A stretch of 64,000 nt of DNA, from contig JAKOZT010000132.1 in the NCBI GenBank assembly GCA_029779845.1, positions 82,825 through 146,824 of the forward strand. Direction: 5' to 3'. Position 1 is the stretch's first letter; each line of letters begins with the position of its first letter. The position numbers and the translations under genes are program-made. Below the pieces are notes generated by a model. That model saw only the letters and a program-made list of their open reading frames with translations. It was not told the origin of the DNA and did not search any database. This DNA comes from Pseudomonadota bacterium (lineage in GTDB: Bacteria; Pseudomonadota; Gammaproteobacteria; Burkholderiales; Burkholderiaceae_C). This document shows positions 9,142 to 21,018 of the stretch, piece after piece.

Positions 9142-10065
9142 ATGACGCTCACCGAACTCCGCTACATCGTCGCCGTGGCCCGCGAGAAGCACTTCGGCCG
9201 CGCCGCCGAAGCCTGCTTCGTCTCGCAGCCCACGCTCAGCGTGGCGATCAAGAAGCTGGAGGAGGAACTCGACGTCAAGATCTTCGAGCGCGGCGCCAGC
9301 GAGGTCAGCGTGACGCCGCTGGGCGAGGAGATCGTGCGCCAGGCGCAGTCGGTGATCGAGCAGGCCGCGGCGATCAAGGAGATCGCCAAGCGCGGCAAGG
9401 ACCCGATCTCCGGCCCGCTGCGCCTGGGCGTGATCTACACCATCGGGCCCTACCTGCTGCCCGATCTGGTCAGGCAGGCGATCGAGCGCGTGCCGCAGAT
9501 GCCGCTGATCATCCAGGAGAACTTCACCGCCAAGCTGCTGGAGATGCTGCGCACCGGCGAGCTCGACGCGGCGATCATGGCCGAGCCCTTCCCCGACACC
9601 GGCCTGGCGGTGGCGCCGCTGTACGACGAACCCTTCATGGCCGCGGTGCCGAAGACGCATGCGCTGGCCAGGCGCAAGAGCCTCTCGGCCGAGGAGCTGA
9701 AGAACGAGACCATGCTGCTGCTGGGCACCGGGCACTGCTTCCGCGACCACGTGCTGGAGGTGTGCCCGGAGTACGCGCGCTTTTCCAGCGACGCCGAGGG
9801 CATCCGCAAGAGCTTCGAGGGCTCGTCGCTGGAGACCATCAAGTACATGGTCGCCTCGGGCATGGGCGTCACGGTGGTGCCGCAGCTCTCGGTGCCCAAG
9901 GAGGCACAGCCGCACGTGACCTACATCAGGTTCACCGAACCGGTGCCGACGCGCCGCGTGGTGCTGGCGTGGCGCCGCACCTTCACGCGCTACGAGGCGA
10001 TCGCGGCGCTGCGCAACTGCATCTACGCCTGCGAGCTGCCGGGCGTCGCGCGCCTGACCGAATGA
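9142..10065 (+). CDS. oxyR: LysR-type hydrogen peroxide sensor OxyR
   Basis: 307 residues. N-terminal winged HTH (residues 1-60, RYIVAVAREKHFGRAAEACFVSQPTLSVAIKKLEEEL) and a periplasmic-binding-like regulatory domain. The redox cysteines are present as GHCFRDHVLEVC, Cys199 and Cys208, identical in position to the E. coli peroxide-sensing pair. OxyR activates peroxide defence genes after forming this disulphide; katG, 103 nt downstream on the same strand, and dps are the natural targets. Start ATG 9142 matches the family N-terminus. Confidence 0.96.
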   Translation: MTLTELRYIVAVAREKHFGRAAEACFVSQPTLSVAIKKLEEELDVKIFERGASEVSVTPLGEEIVRQAQSVIEQAAAIKEIAKRGKDPISGPLRLGVIYTIGPYLLPDLVRQAIERVPQMPLIIQENFTAKLLEMLRTGELDAAIMAEPFPDTGLAVAPLYDEPFMAAVPKTHALARRKSLSAEELKNETMLLLGTGHCFRDHVLEVCPEYARFSSDAEGIRKSFEGSSLETIKYMVASGMGVTVVPQLSVPKEAQPHVTYIRFTEPVPTRRVVLAWRRTFTRYEAIAALRNCIYACELPGVARLTE

Positions 10066-10067
10066 GG

Positions 10068-12457
<2,390 letters not shown>

Positions 12458-12486
12458 GTCCGCAGTCGGGCCGTTGTCGGCCGTCA

Positions 12487-12515
12487 TTGGCGCGACCCTT
12501 CCGCTTCGCTACAGT
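12487..12515 (+). promoter_or_regulatory. dps promoter
   Basis: -35 TTGGCG (12487-12492), 17-nt spacer, -10 TACAGT (12510-12515), followed by a pyrimidine-rich leader and a GAGGAG-type RBS before the dps ATG at 12554. The presence of its own promoter suggests dps can be expressed independently of katG. No clear OxyR or Fur box is visible. Confidence 0.5.
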
Positions 12516-12553
12516 GGCAGGGTCGTTTTCTTTTTCTTCGAGGAGCATCGTTC

Positions 12554-13069
12554 ATGGCGAAGAGCAGCAGCAAGTCATCCGCAAAGTCGGCGGGCACGGC
12601 CATCAACATCGGCATCGGCGAGAAGGACCGCAATGCCATTGCCGGCGGCCTGGCGCGCCTGCTGGCCGACACCTACACGCTGTACCTGACCACGCACAAC
12701 TTCCACTGGAACGTCTCCGGGCCGATGTTCAACTCGCTGCACGCGATGTTCATGGCCCAGTACACCGAGCTGTGGAACGCGGTCGACCCGATCGCCGAAC
12801 GCATCCGCGCGCTCGGCGCGGCGGCGCCGGGTTCGTATGCGCAGTTCGGCGCGCTGGCCTCGATCAAGGACGCGCCGGCCAAGCCGCCCAAGGCGATGGA
12901 GATGGTGAAGATCCTCGTCGAGGGCCACGAGGCGGTGGCGCGCACCGCGCGCAGCGTCTTCCCGCTGGCCGACAAGGCCGACGACCAGCCCACCGCCGAC
13001 CTGCTGACGCAGCGCCTGGACATCCACGAGAAAACTGCGTGGATGCTGCGGTCCTTGCTGGAAGACTGA
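12554..13069 (+). CDS. dps: Dps-family ferritin-like DNA protection protein
   Basis: 171 residues. Lysine/serine-rich N-terminal tail (residues 2-14, typical DNA-contacting tail), then the four-helix Dps fold: [32 protein letters not shown], and the signature [19 protein letters not shown] at the end. Dps dodecamers oxidise and store iron and protect DNA. By numbering that coincides with E. coli Dps, His51, His63, Asp78 and Glu82 of the ferroxidase centre are kept, but position 67 (Asp in E. coli, Glu in many relatives) is Met (HAMFMAQY). That could weaken ferroxidase activity. Lies between katG and a DJ-1/PfpI gene. Confidence 0.95.
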   Translation: MAKSSSKSSAKSAGTAINIGIGEKDRNAIAGGLARLLADTYTLYLTTHNFHWNVSGPMFNSLHAMFMAQYTELWNAVDPIAERIRALGAAAPGSYAQFGALASIKDAPAKPPKAMEMVKILVEGHEAVARTARSVFPLADKADDQPTADLLTQRLDIHEKTAWMLRSLLED

Positions 13070-13091
13070 GCTCGAGCGCGGGGCCGGCGGC

Positions 13092-13703
13092 GTGCGCATC
13101 GCGGTTCTGACCTTCGACGGCTTCGACGAGCTCGACTCGTTCATCGCGCTGGGCCTGCTGAACCGGCTGGCCGCGCAGGGCTGGAAGGCCGAGATCGCGA
13201 GCCCCGCCTCGCACGTCACCTCGATGAACGGGGTGACGGTGCAGGCGCAGCGGCCGCTGGAGTTCGCCAACGACGCCGACGCGGTGATCTTCGGCAGCGG
13301 CATCTACACGCGCGCCATCGCCGAGAACAGCCAGTTGCTCGACCGCCTGCAGCTCGACCCGCTGCGCCAGCTGATCGGCGGGCAGTGCGCCGGCGTGCTG
13401 CTGATGGCGCGCCTCGGCCTGCTGGCCGACATGCCCGCCTGCACCGATGCGCTGTCCAAGCCGTGGCTGGTGCAGGCCGGCGTGCGCGTGGTCGACGCGC
13501 CGTTCCATGCACGCGGCCCGGTCGCCAGCGCCGGCGGCAGCCTCGCGGCGCAGTACCTGGCGGCGTGGATGATGGCCAAACGCGCCGGCGTCGAAGCCGC
13601 CGCGCAGGCGCTGCAGCAGGCCGCGCCGGTGGGCGAAAAGGACGGCTACGTCGAGCGGCTGCTCGGCGTGGTGCGTCCCTTCGTGGATGCGCCGCCCGGC
13701 TGA
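13092..13703 (+). CDS. DJ-1/PfpI family protein
   Basis: 203 residues from GTG 13092. Flavodoxin-like DJ-1/PfpI fold with the nucleophilic elbow GGQCAGVLLMARLGLL (Cys99) and an early acidic residue in FDGFDELD (Glu13), as expected for the conserved Cys/Glu pair. Family members include glyoxalase III-type and protein-deglycase-like enzymes, chaperones and transcription factors; the specific activity here cannot be read off, and the catalytic third residue is not obvious. Follows dps by 22 nt and overlaps the following P-type ATPase by 17 nt, so probably one transcription unit tied to oxidative stress. Confidence 0.85.
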   Translation: MRIAVLTFDGFDELDSFIALGLLNRLAAQGWKAEIASPASHVTSMNGVTVQAQRPLEFANDADAVIFGSGIYTRAIAENSQLLDRLQLDPLRQLIGGQCAGVLLMARLGLLADMPACTDALSKPWLVQAGVRVVDAPFHARGPVASAGGSLAAQYLAAWMMAKRAGVEAAAQALQQAAPVGEKDGYVERLLGVVRPFVDAPPG

Positions 13704-16233
13704 ACCGATCGCGGTGCTCGGCGCCTGGTGGAGCCAGGCGCCCGAGGCGCTGCTGGCCGCGCTGCGATCGAGCCCGGAAGGCCTGAGCCCGCGCGAGGCG
13801 GCGCGCCGGCTGCGCGCGCACGGACCGAACAGCGTGCGCAGCGATGCGCCGCCGGCCTGGCCCGCGCTGCTGCTGCGCCAGTTCGCGAACCCCCTGGTGC
13901 TGATCCTGCTCTTCGGCGCGGCGGTCTCGCTGTGGCTGCGCGAAGGCACCGAGGCGGCCATCATCCTCGTCATCGTGGCCGGCAGCGCGCTGCTCGGTTT
14001 CGCGCAGGAGTGGCGCGCCTCGGCGGCGATCGCGCGGCTGCGCCAGCGCCTCGCGCTGCATGCGCAGGTGCGGCGCGGCGGTGCCTGGCAGCGCGTGCCG
14101 ACCGCGCGGCTGGTGCCCGGCGACATCGTGCGCCTGGCCGCCGGCCACCTGGTGCCGGCCGACGCGCGCGTGCTGGAGGCGAAGGACTTCCTCGTCACCG
14201 AAGCGGCACTGACCGGCGAGTCGATGCCGGTCGAAAAGCGCCCCGGCCTCGCCGCCGCCGACGCGCCGCTGGCGCGGCGCGAAAACTGCGTCTTCCTCGG
14301 GTCTTCGGTGCGCAGCGGCACCGCCACCGTGCTGGTGGCCGCCACCGGGCCCGACACCGCCTTCGGCGCGGTGGCGGCGCGGCTCGCGCAGCGCGCGCCC
14401 GAGACCGACTTCGCGCGCGGCGTGCGCCGCTTCGGCGAGCTGCTGCTGCGCGTGATGATCGTGATGGTGCTGTTCGTCGTGCTCGTCAACCAGTGGCTGG
14501 GCCGGCCGATGGTGGAATCGCTGATGTTCGCGGTGGCGCTGGCGGTCGGGCTCTCGCCCGAGCTGCTGCCGGCGATCGTCAGCGTCACCGTCGCGCGCGG
14601 CGCGCATGCAATGGCACAGCGCGGCGTGGTGGTGCGGCGGCTGGAGGCGATCGAGAACCTCGGCAGCATCGACGTGCTGTGCACCGACAAGACCGGCACG
14701 CTCACCGTCGGCGACATGGCGCTGTCGGCCGCGCTCGGGCCCGATGGTGAACCGAGCGCGCAGGTGCTGCGCTGGGCGCACGCCAACGCGGCGCTGGAAA
14801 CCGGCATCGCCAACGCGCTCGACGCCGCGCTGGTGGCCGCCGGCCAGGCGCAGGGCCTGAGCGCGCAGGCGCTGCACAAGGTCGACGAGATTCCCTACGA
14901 CTTCCAGCGCCGCCGGCTGACCATCGTGATCGCCGAAGACGAAGCGACGCACCTCGTGATCACCAAGGGCGCGTTCGACAACGTGCTGGCGGTGTGCGGC
15001 GAGCTGCGCGACGGCGATGCGACGCGCGCGCTCGACGACGGCGAGCGGCAACGCCTCGCGGAAATGTTCCGGGCGCGCAGCGAAGAAGGCTTTCGCGTGC
15101 TCGGCCTGGCGACGCGCCGCCTGCCGGCGCAGCCGCACTACACGCTGGCCGACGAGGCCGGCATGTGCTTCGAGGGCCTGCTGCTGTTCCTCGACCCGGT
15201 CAAGCCCGGCGCGGCGCAGACGCTGCGCGATCTGTCCGCGCTGGGCATCCGCGTCAAGGTGATCACCGGCGACAACCGCCACGTGGCGGCGCACGTGGCC
15301 GGCGCGCTCGGGCTGGCCACCGACACGCTCGTGACCGGCGAGCAGCTCGCCGCGATGCGCGACGAGGCGCTGTGGCAGCAGGCCGGCCGCGCCGAGGTGT
15401 TCGCCGAGGTGGACCCGCAGCAGAAGGAGCACATCGTGCGCGCACTGCAGCGCACCGGGCACGCGGTGGGCTACCTCGGCGACGGCATCAACGACGCGCC
15501 GGCGCTGCACGCCGCCGACGTGGGCATCTCGGTCGACCAGGCGGTGGACGTGGCGCGCGAGAGCGCCGACATCGTGCTGCTGCGCCCGGACCTCGACGTG
15601 CTGCGCCACGGCGTCGAGGACGGCCGGCGCACCTTCGCCAACACGCTCAAGTACATCGGCATCACCACCAGCGCGAACTTCGGCAACATGGTCAGCATGG
15701 CGCTGGGCACGCTGTTCCTGCCCTTCCTGCCGCTGGCGGCCAAGCAGATCCTGCTCAACAACTTCCTCTCCGACCTGCCGTCGATCGCGATCTCCACCGA
15801 CCGCGTCGACGCCGGGCGCATCGCCACCCCGCAGCGCTGGCAGGTGAGCGACCTGCGCCGCTTCATGATCGTCTTCGGGCTGGTCTCCACCGTCTTCGAC
15901 CTGCTGACCTTCGTGCTGCTGCACCGCTGGTTCCGCGCCGACGAGGCGACCTTCCAGACCGCCTGGTTCATGCTGTCGCTCTTCACCGAGCTGGCGGTGG
16001 TGATGGTGCTGCGCACGCGCGGCCCGTTCTGGCGCAGCGCGCCGGGCCGCGCGCTGTGGGCCATCACGCTGGCGGTGGGCGCGCTCGCGCTGCTGCTGCC
16101 ATTGCTGCCGCCGGTGCAGCGCTGGTTCGGCTTCGTGACGCTCTCGCCCACGCTGCTGGCCGCGCTGGCGGGCGTGGTGCTGGCCTACCTGGCGGCCACC
16201 GAGCTGCTGAAGCGGCGCATCGGGGCGGCCTGA
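13687..16233 (+). CDS. MgtA-like P-type ATPase (PIIIB, magnesium-type)
   Basis: 848 residues, inner-membrane cation pump. N-terminal cation-ATPase domain, membrane helices NPLVLILLFGAAVSLWL and beyond, actuator motif LTGESMPVEK, M4 motif VALAVGLSPELLPAIVSVTVARG, phosphorylated Asp334 in DKTGTLT, nucleotide-binding KGAFDNVL, hinge GDGINDAPALHAADVGIS, and six C-terminal helices. The PELLPAIV and LFLPFLPLAAKQILLNNFLSD segments are close to the Mg-importing MgtA/MgtB group rather than Ca or Na pumps; NFLSDL differs from the usual MgtA M6, so the ion is inferred. Start ATG 13687 overlaps the DJ-1 gene. Confidence 0.85.
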   Translation: MRRPAEPIAVLGAWWSQAPEALLAALRSSPEGLSPREAARRLRAHGPNSVRSDAPPAWPALLLRQFANPLVLILLFGAAVSLWLREGTEAAIILVIVAGSALLGFAQEWRASAAIARLRQRLALHAQVRRGGAWQRVPTARLVPGDIVRLAAGHLVPADARVLEAKDFLVTEAALTGESMPVEKRPGLAAADAPLARRENCVFLGSSVRSGTATVLVAATGPDTAFGAVAARLAQRAPETDFARGVRRFGELLLRVMIVMVLFVVLVNQWLGRPMVESLMFAVALAVGLSPELLPAIVSVTVARGAHAMAQRGVVVRRLEAIENLGSIDVLCTDKTGTLTVGDMALSAALGPDGEPSAQVLRWAHANAALETGIANALDAALVAAGQAQGLSAQALHKVDEIPYDFQRRRLTIVIAEDEATHLVITKGAFDNVLAVCGELRDGDATRALDDGERQRLAEMFRARSEEGFRVLGLATRRLPAQPHYTLADEAGMCFEGLLLFLDPVKPGAAQTLRDLSALGIRVKVITGDNRHVAAHVAGALGLATDTLVTGEQLAAMRDEALWQQAGRAEVFAEVDPQQKEHIVRALQRTGHAVGYLGDGINDAPALHAADVGISVDQAVDVARESADIVLLRPDLDVLRHGVEDGRRTFANTLKYIGITTSANFGNMVSMALGTLFLPFLPLAAKQILLNNFLSDLPSIAISTDRVDAGRIATPQRWQVSDLRRFMIVFGLVSTVFDLLTFVLLHRWFRADEATFQTAWFMLSLFTELAVVMVLRTRGPFWRSAPGRALWAITLAVGALALLLPLLPPVQRWFGFVTLSPTLLAALAGVVLAYLAATELLKRRIGAA

Positions 16234-16263
16234 CTTTTCCGTTTTTGAGATACGGAAAAGTCA
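16231..16263. promoter_or_regulatory. operator O1 of the hipA-fusion gene; perfect 11-bp outer inverted repeat
   Basis: A 33-bp palindrome centred on G16247: outer arms TGACTTTTCCG and CGGAAAAGTCA are perfect complements, inner arms match 14 of 16 overall. It includes the stop codon of the upstream ATPase. Its right half AGATACG(G)AAAAGT recurs in O2. It lies 7 nt upstream of the -35 box. It could also form an RNA hairpin at the ATPase 3' end, but no U-tract follows, so I read it primarily as an operator. Confidence 0.6.
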
Positions 16264-16269
16264 GGATTC

Positions 16270-16298
16270 TTGCCTCACGTCGGCAGAAATGCTAACTT
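16270..16298 (+). promoter_or_regulatory. promoter of the AbiEi-HipA fusion gene
   Basis: -35 TTGCCT (16270-16275), exact 17-nt spacer, -10 TAACTT (16293-16298). It lies between two related palindromes: O1 ends 7 nt upstream of the -35 and O2 begins inside the -10. Expected transcript start near 16305, giving a leader of about 25 nt. The arrangement predicts steric repression. Confidence 0.5.
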
Positions 16299-16324
16299 TC
16301 TCGTATCTGAGATACGCAAAAGTT
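16294..16324. promoter_or_regulatory. operator O2 of the hipA-fusion gene
   Basis: A 31-bp inverted repeat centred on G16309 with a perfect core CGTATCTGAGATACG (7-1-7) and flanks AACTTT / AAAGTT; 13 of 15 positions pair. It overlaps the -10 box and start of transcription. Its centre is 62 bp from the centre of O1, about six helical turns, so both sites face the same side of DNA. Sequence and symmetry are directly visible; the binding protein is inferred to be the N-terminal domain of the downstream product. Confidence 0.6.
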
Positions 16325-16330
16325 TGATCA

Positions 16331-18190
16331 ATGCCGCTCCATCTCGTCGGCGAGACCCTCGACAAGACGCGCAGCCACTACCTCGCCCAGACCGGCAAGC
16401 TCGTCCAGCTGATGCGCGGCGTCTACGTGGATGCGAGCGACGACATCGAGCGCAGCGTGCTCGCCCACGCGGTGCGCATCGCCCGCTACCTCTATCCCAA
16501 GACCTACCTCTCGGGCGCGAGCGCCGTACTGCTCGGGCCGACTGCCGACGGCCGGCTCTACCTCTCCGGGCCGCGCGCGCAGCGCACACGCCTGCGCGCG
16601 CTGGAGATCATCCAGAACAAGGCGCCCGACAAGCCGTCGACCGCAACGGCGGCGATCGCCGACGGCCTGGGCGAATTCCAGGTTCCCGTCTCGACGCCGC
16701 GCCAGCGGCTGCTCGAAGCCTTCCGCCTGCGCAGCGAGCACGCCGCCTCCATCGACGCGGCGATGCGCGAGGGCATCGCCGCGCGTCTGATCGAGGAATA
16801 CGGCGATGCCCGCGCCGCGAGCGATGCCGTGTGGGCGCTGGCGCGCGAGAACGACTGGTATCGCGAGGGGGAGGGCGCGGAGAAATTTCTCTTGCGCCAC
16901 CGCGCCGACGCTCCTGTCCGGAATGCAGCCGCCTTCGAGCTGGCGGTGGCCTGGCATGGCCTCGTGATCGGCTCGCTCGCCCACGACGGCTTCGAGTGGC
17001 GCTGGACGGCGGCGCCGCACGGCCCCGTGCTACCGCCCGTGGTGCGGCAGACCATGCCCGGCCGGCTGCCGCCTTTCATCGTTTCGCTGCTGCCCGAAGG
17101 CTGGCTGGAAGCCGTGCTGCGCGACCACCGCGACGAGCGAGCGCTGCTGCGCTCGGGCCGGCGCTACATGTCGAACATCACCATCGCCGGCAGCGTGGCG
17201 GAACTGGCCGGCCTGCCCGCCGACATCCTGGGCGCGAAGCTCGCCGGGCACCGCGAAAGCGGCCTCTTCACCGGCACCTACGCCGGGCCCGGGCGCAGCG
17301 CCATCGAGAAGGACTTCGAGCAGCGCCTGGCCGCGCTGTTCGCGCGGGCCGACATGCCGCGCCTGTCGGGCGTGCAGATCAAGGCGCCGATGCACCTCGA
17401 TGCCGGCGGCACGCTCACACCCAGCGCCGGCCTGCCCTTCACGCACATCCTCAAGCCGGCCGGCGCCGCGGGCTTCGAACACTTGCCGCTGGTCGAATGG
17501 GTCGGCCTCGGCCTGGCGCATGCGATCGGCCTGAGCGCGCCGGAGACGGCCCTCGTGCCCATGCCCGACGGTATGCCGCCCGCCCTGCTGGTCGAGCGCT
17601 TCGACATCCGCGAGCGCACCGACGACACGCGCCTGCTGGCGATGGAGGACATGTGCTCGGTGCTCGGTCTCACGCCGGGAGAAAAATACAGCGCCAGCAT
17701 CGAGCGCGTGGCGCGCGCACTGCGGGCGCTCTCGTCGGAACCGGAACAAGACCTGCTGACCCTGCTGCGGCGAGTGCTGTTCGCCTGGCTCATCGCCGAC
17801 GGCGATCTGCACCTGAAGAACATGGCGCTGCTCAAGACGGCACGCGAAGGCGAGGCCGTGTTCCGCTCGGTGCGGTTCGCGCCGGTGTACGACGCGCTGA
17901 CGACGCGCGTCTTCCCGGGGCTGGCGCACGACCGCATGGCGCTGACGCTGGCGGGCAAGGACGAGCGCCTGAAGCGCGCCGACTTCGTGGCGCTCGCCAC
18001 GCTGGCGGGGCTGCGCGCGGCGGATGCGAACGCGGCGATCGACGAGCTGCTGCAGCGGCTGCTCGGCGCCATCGACGGCATCGCCGTCCCGCCCGCCTGC
18101 CTGCGCGATGCCGCCGCGGCGGCCATCGTGGGCAGGACGCTCGATCTGTGCCGCGAGCGGGTCCGATCTTTCCAGCCCCAGCGCGGATAA
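16331..18190 (+). CDS. AbiEi-like antitoxin domain fused to HipA-type kinase toxin
   Basis: 619 residues. Residues 1-190 look like an AbiEi-type antitoxin/transcription regulator: winged-helix segment TGKLVQLMRGVYVD, then YPKTYLSGASAVLLG and a helical extension. Residues 200-290 match HipA N-terminal domain (ELAVAWHGLVIGSLAHDG, FIVSLLPEGW). Residues 345-560 are the HipA kinase: SGVQIK (346-351), THILKPA with ATP-site Lys375, LVERFDIRE, EDMCSVLGL, catalytic GDLHLKN (Asp492) and metal-binding VYD (Asp521). HipA kinases inactivate targets such as glutamyl-tRNA synthetase; the target here is unknown. No hipB is adjacent, so the N-terminal domain may serve as built-in antitoxin and repressor. prfC starts 10 nt downstream. 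Confidence 0.82.
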   Translation: MPLHLVGETLDKTRSHYLAQTGKLVQLMRGVYVDASDDIERSVLAHAVRIARYLYPKTYLSGASAVLLGPTADGRLYLSGPRAQRTRLRALEIIQNKAPDKPSTATAAIADGLGEFQVPVSTPRQRLLEAFRLRSEHAASIDAAMREGIAARLIEEYGDARAASDAVWALARENDWYREGEGAEKFLLRHRADAPVRNAAAFELAVAWHGLVIGSLAHDGFEWRWTAAPHGPVLPPVVRQTMPGRLPPFIVSLLPEGWLEAVLRDHRDERALLRSGRRYMSNITIAGSVAELAGLPADILGAKLAGHRESGLFTGTYAGPGRSAIEKDFEQRLAALFARADMPRLSGVQIKAPMHLDAGGTLTPSAGLPFTHILKPAGAAGFEHLPLVEWVGLGLAHAIGLSAPETALVPMPDGMPPALLVERFDIRERTDDTRLLAMEDMCSVLGLTPGEKYSASIERVARALRALSSEPEQDLLTLLRRVLFAWLIADGDLHLKNMALLKTAREGEAVFRSVRFAPVYDALTTRVFPGLAHDRMALTLAGKDERLKRADFVALATLAGLRAADANAAIDELLQRLLGAIDGIAVPPACLRDAAAAAIVGRTLDLCRERVRSFQPQRG

Positions 18191-18200
18191 TCGCCGCCCC

Positions 18201-19825
<1,625 letters not shown>

Positions 19826-19829
<4 letters not shown>

Positions 19830-20530
19830 GCCTCGATCGGGATCGTCAGCCGGTCCTCGTCGTGCAGCATCAGCGCCTGCGTCGCGGTGACCTTGCAGAT
19901 CCAGGTTTCGAGGCGATGCGCCGCCGGCAGGCTGAGCGAGCGCGGCGCCAGCACCGCGCCGCAGGTGCCGCCGGGCCGGCGCACCGAGGCGTAGCGGATC
20001 CATTGCGTCTTGCCGTGACTTCGCGCCGCGCGCGCCAGCGCCTGGCAGGGTGCGTAGTCGTCGCGCCGCGTCCATGAATCGGATGCCGCCGACCACGGCG
20101 CGCGGCGCAGGTCCAGCACCACGCCTTTCACCTGCGCCTGGAAGAAGGTGTGCTCGGTGACGAGTTCGCCATCGCGCAGCCCCTCGCTGTCCATCAGGAA
20201 GCGCCAGCGCCAGTAGCCGACTTCGGTGCAGGCGGTCTCGCGCTCCTTGGCGCCGTACCAGACGCCCGGGTCGGTGCCGGCGCGAAAGCGCGAGCCCCAG
20301 GGTGAGCGGTAGCGGAAGGGCGTGGCCAGCAGATAGTGCAGCCCCGGGGCGGCTTCCGGCAGCGGCGGCTTGCTGGCTTCGAGCAGGCGCTCCAGCGTGG
20401 CCTGGTCGTCCAGGCTGTCCACCAGGCGCAGCGTCGCCACGCGGTGCTGCGCCTCGACGCCGCGCCACAGCAGCGCGCCGGCGCTGCGCAGCGGCGTGGC
20501 GAACCACTCGTCGCGCCAGGGCTGTTGCAT
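19826..20530 (-). CDS. RES-domain toxin (NAD-degrading family)
   Basis: 234 residues. RES toxins deplete cellular NAD+. The core motifs are present: Arg in LLWRGVEAQHR, RYRSPWGSRFRAGTDPGVWY, and AKERETACTEVGYWRWRF with conserved Glu, then the Ser of APWSAASDSW in the later half. Its gene starts 8 nt after the antitoxin stop, the usual antitoxin-then-toxin order. Three features (family motifs, paired Xre/DUF2384-type antitoxin, spacing) support the call. Exact active residues should be checked by alignment. Confidence 0.88.
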
Positions 20531-20538
20531 CGGCAGGT

Positions 20539-20940
20539 TCAGACCGGCGCGCGCATCGCGTCGAGGTAGGCCACCGCGGCGACCAGCCCCTGCGCGGTGA
20601 GGATCAGCGTGGCCGGCACACCGCCGAGCGCATCGTTGCGGCTGCGCATCCAGGCCAGGCGGCGCGCTTCGTCGTTGCCGACCAGCGCGTCGAGCGAGCG
20701 GTACAGGCGCACCAGCAGCAAGGCCAGCTCGCCTTCCTTGGCGGCAGGCGCCAGGCCGCGCTCGCCGCGCGCGATACGCGACACCGTGGCCTCGCTGACG
20801 CCCAGGATGCGCGCCAGCGCCGCGCCGTTCAGCCCGAGCAGCGCGGCGGCGCGCTGCGTGGCGGTGGCGAGCACCGCGGCGGGGTCGGAGGCGCCGGCGC
20901 GGGCCGGCTTGCGGCGTGTGGGCAGGGTGAGCGTGCTCAT
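20539..20940 (-). CDS. Xre/MbcA/ParS-type antitoxin (DUF2384)
   Basis: 133 residues. Arg/Lys-rich N-terminus, an Xre-like helix-turn-helix (NGAALARILGVSEATVSRIARGE, residues about 42-64) and the C-terminal toxin-binding domain: LLLVRLYRSLDALVGNDEARRLAWMRSRNDALGG followed by VAAVAYLDAMRAPV. Such antitoxins neutralise RES toxins and repress their operon. Start ATG 20940 lies only about 10 nt from a good -10 box, so the message may be nearly leaderless. Divergent from ubiA. Confidence 0.88.
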   Translation of the reverse strand: MSTLTLPTRRKPARAGASDPAAVLATATQRAAALLGLNGAALARILGVSEATVSRIARGERGLAPAAKEGELALLLVRLYRSLDALVGNDEARRLAWMRSRNDALGGVPATLILTAQGLVAAVAYLDAMRAPV

Positions 20941-20950
20941 TTCTGATGAA

Positions 20951-20979
20951 AGACTAGGCGAGTTTTCGTTCAATTGCAA
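20951..20979 (-). promoter_or_regulatory. promoter of the RES/Xre operon
   Basis: On the minus strand: -35 TTGCAA (20979-20974), 17-nt spacer, -10 TAGTCT (20956-20951). The start codon at 20940 would be about 4 nt downstream of transcription start. A small inverted repeat TTTC-ATCA-GAAA lies between -10 and ATG and is a candidate autoregulatory site, too short to be certain. Confidence 0.5.
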
Positions 20980-21018
20980 GCGATCGGGGCAAGCCCGCGC
21001 CACGCGCACAATCGCGCC

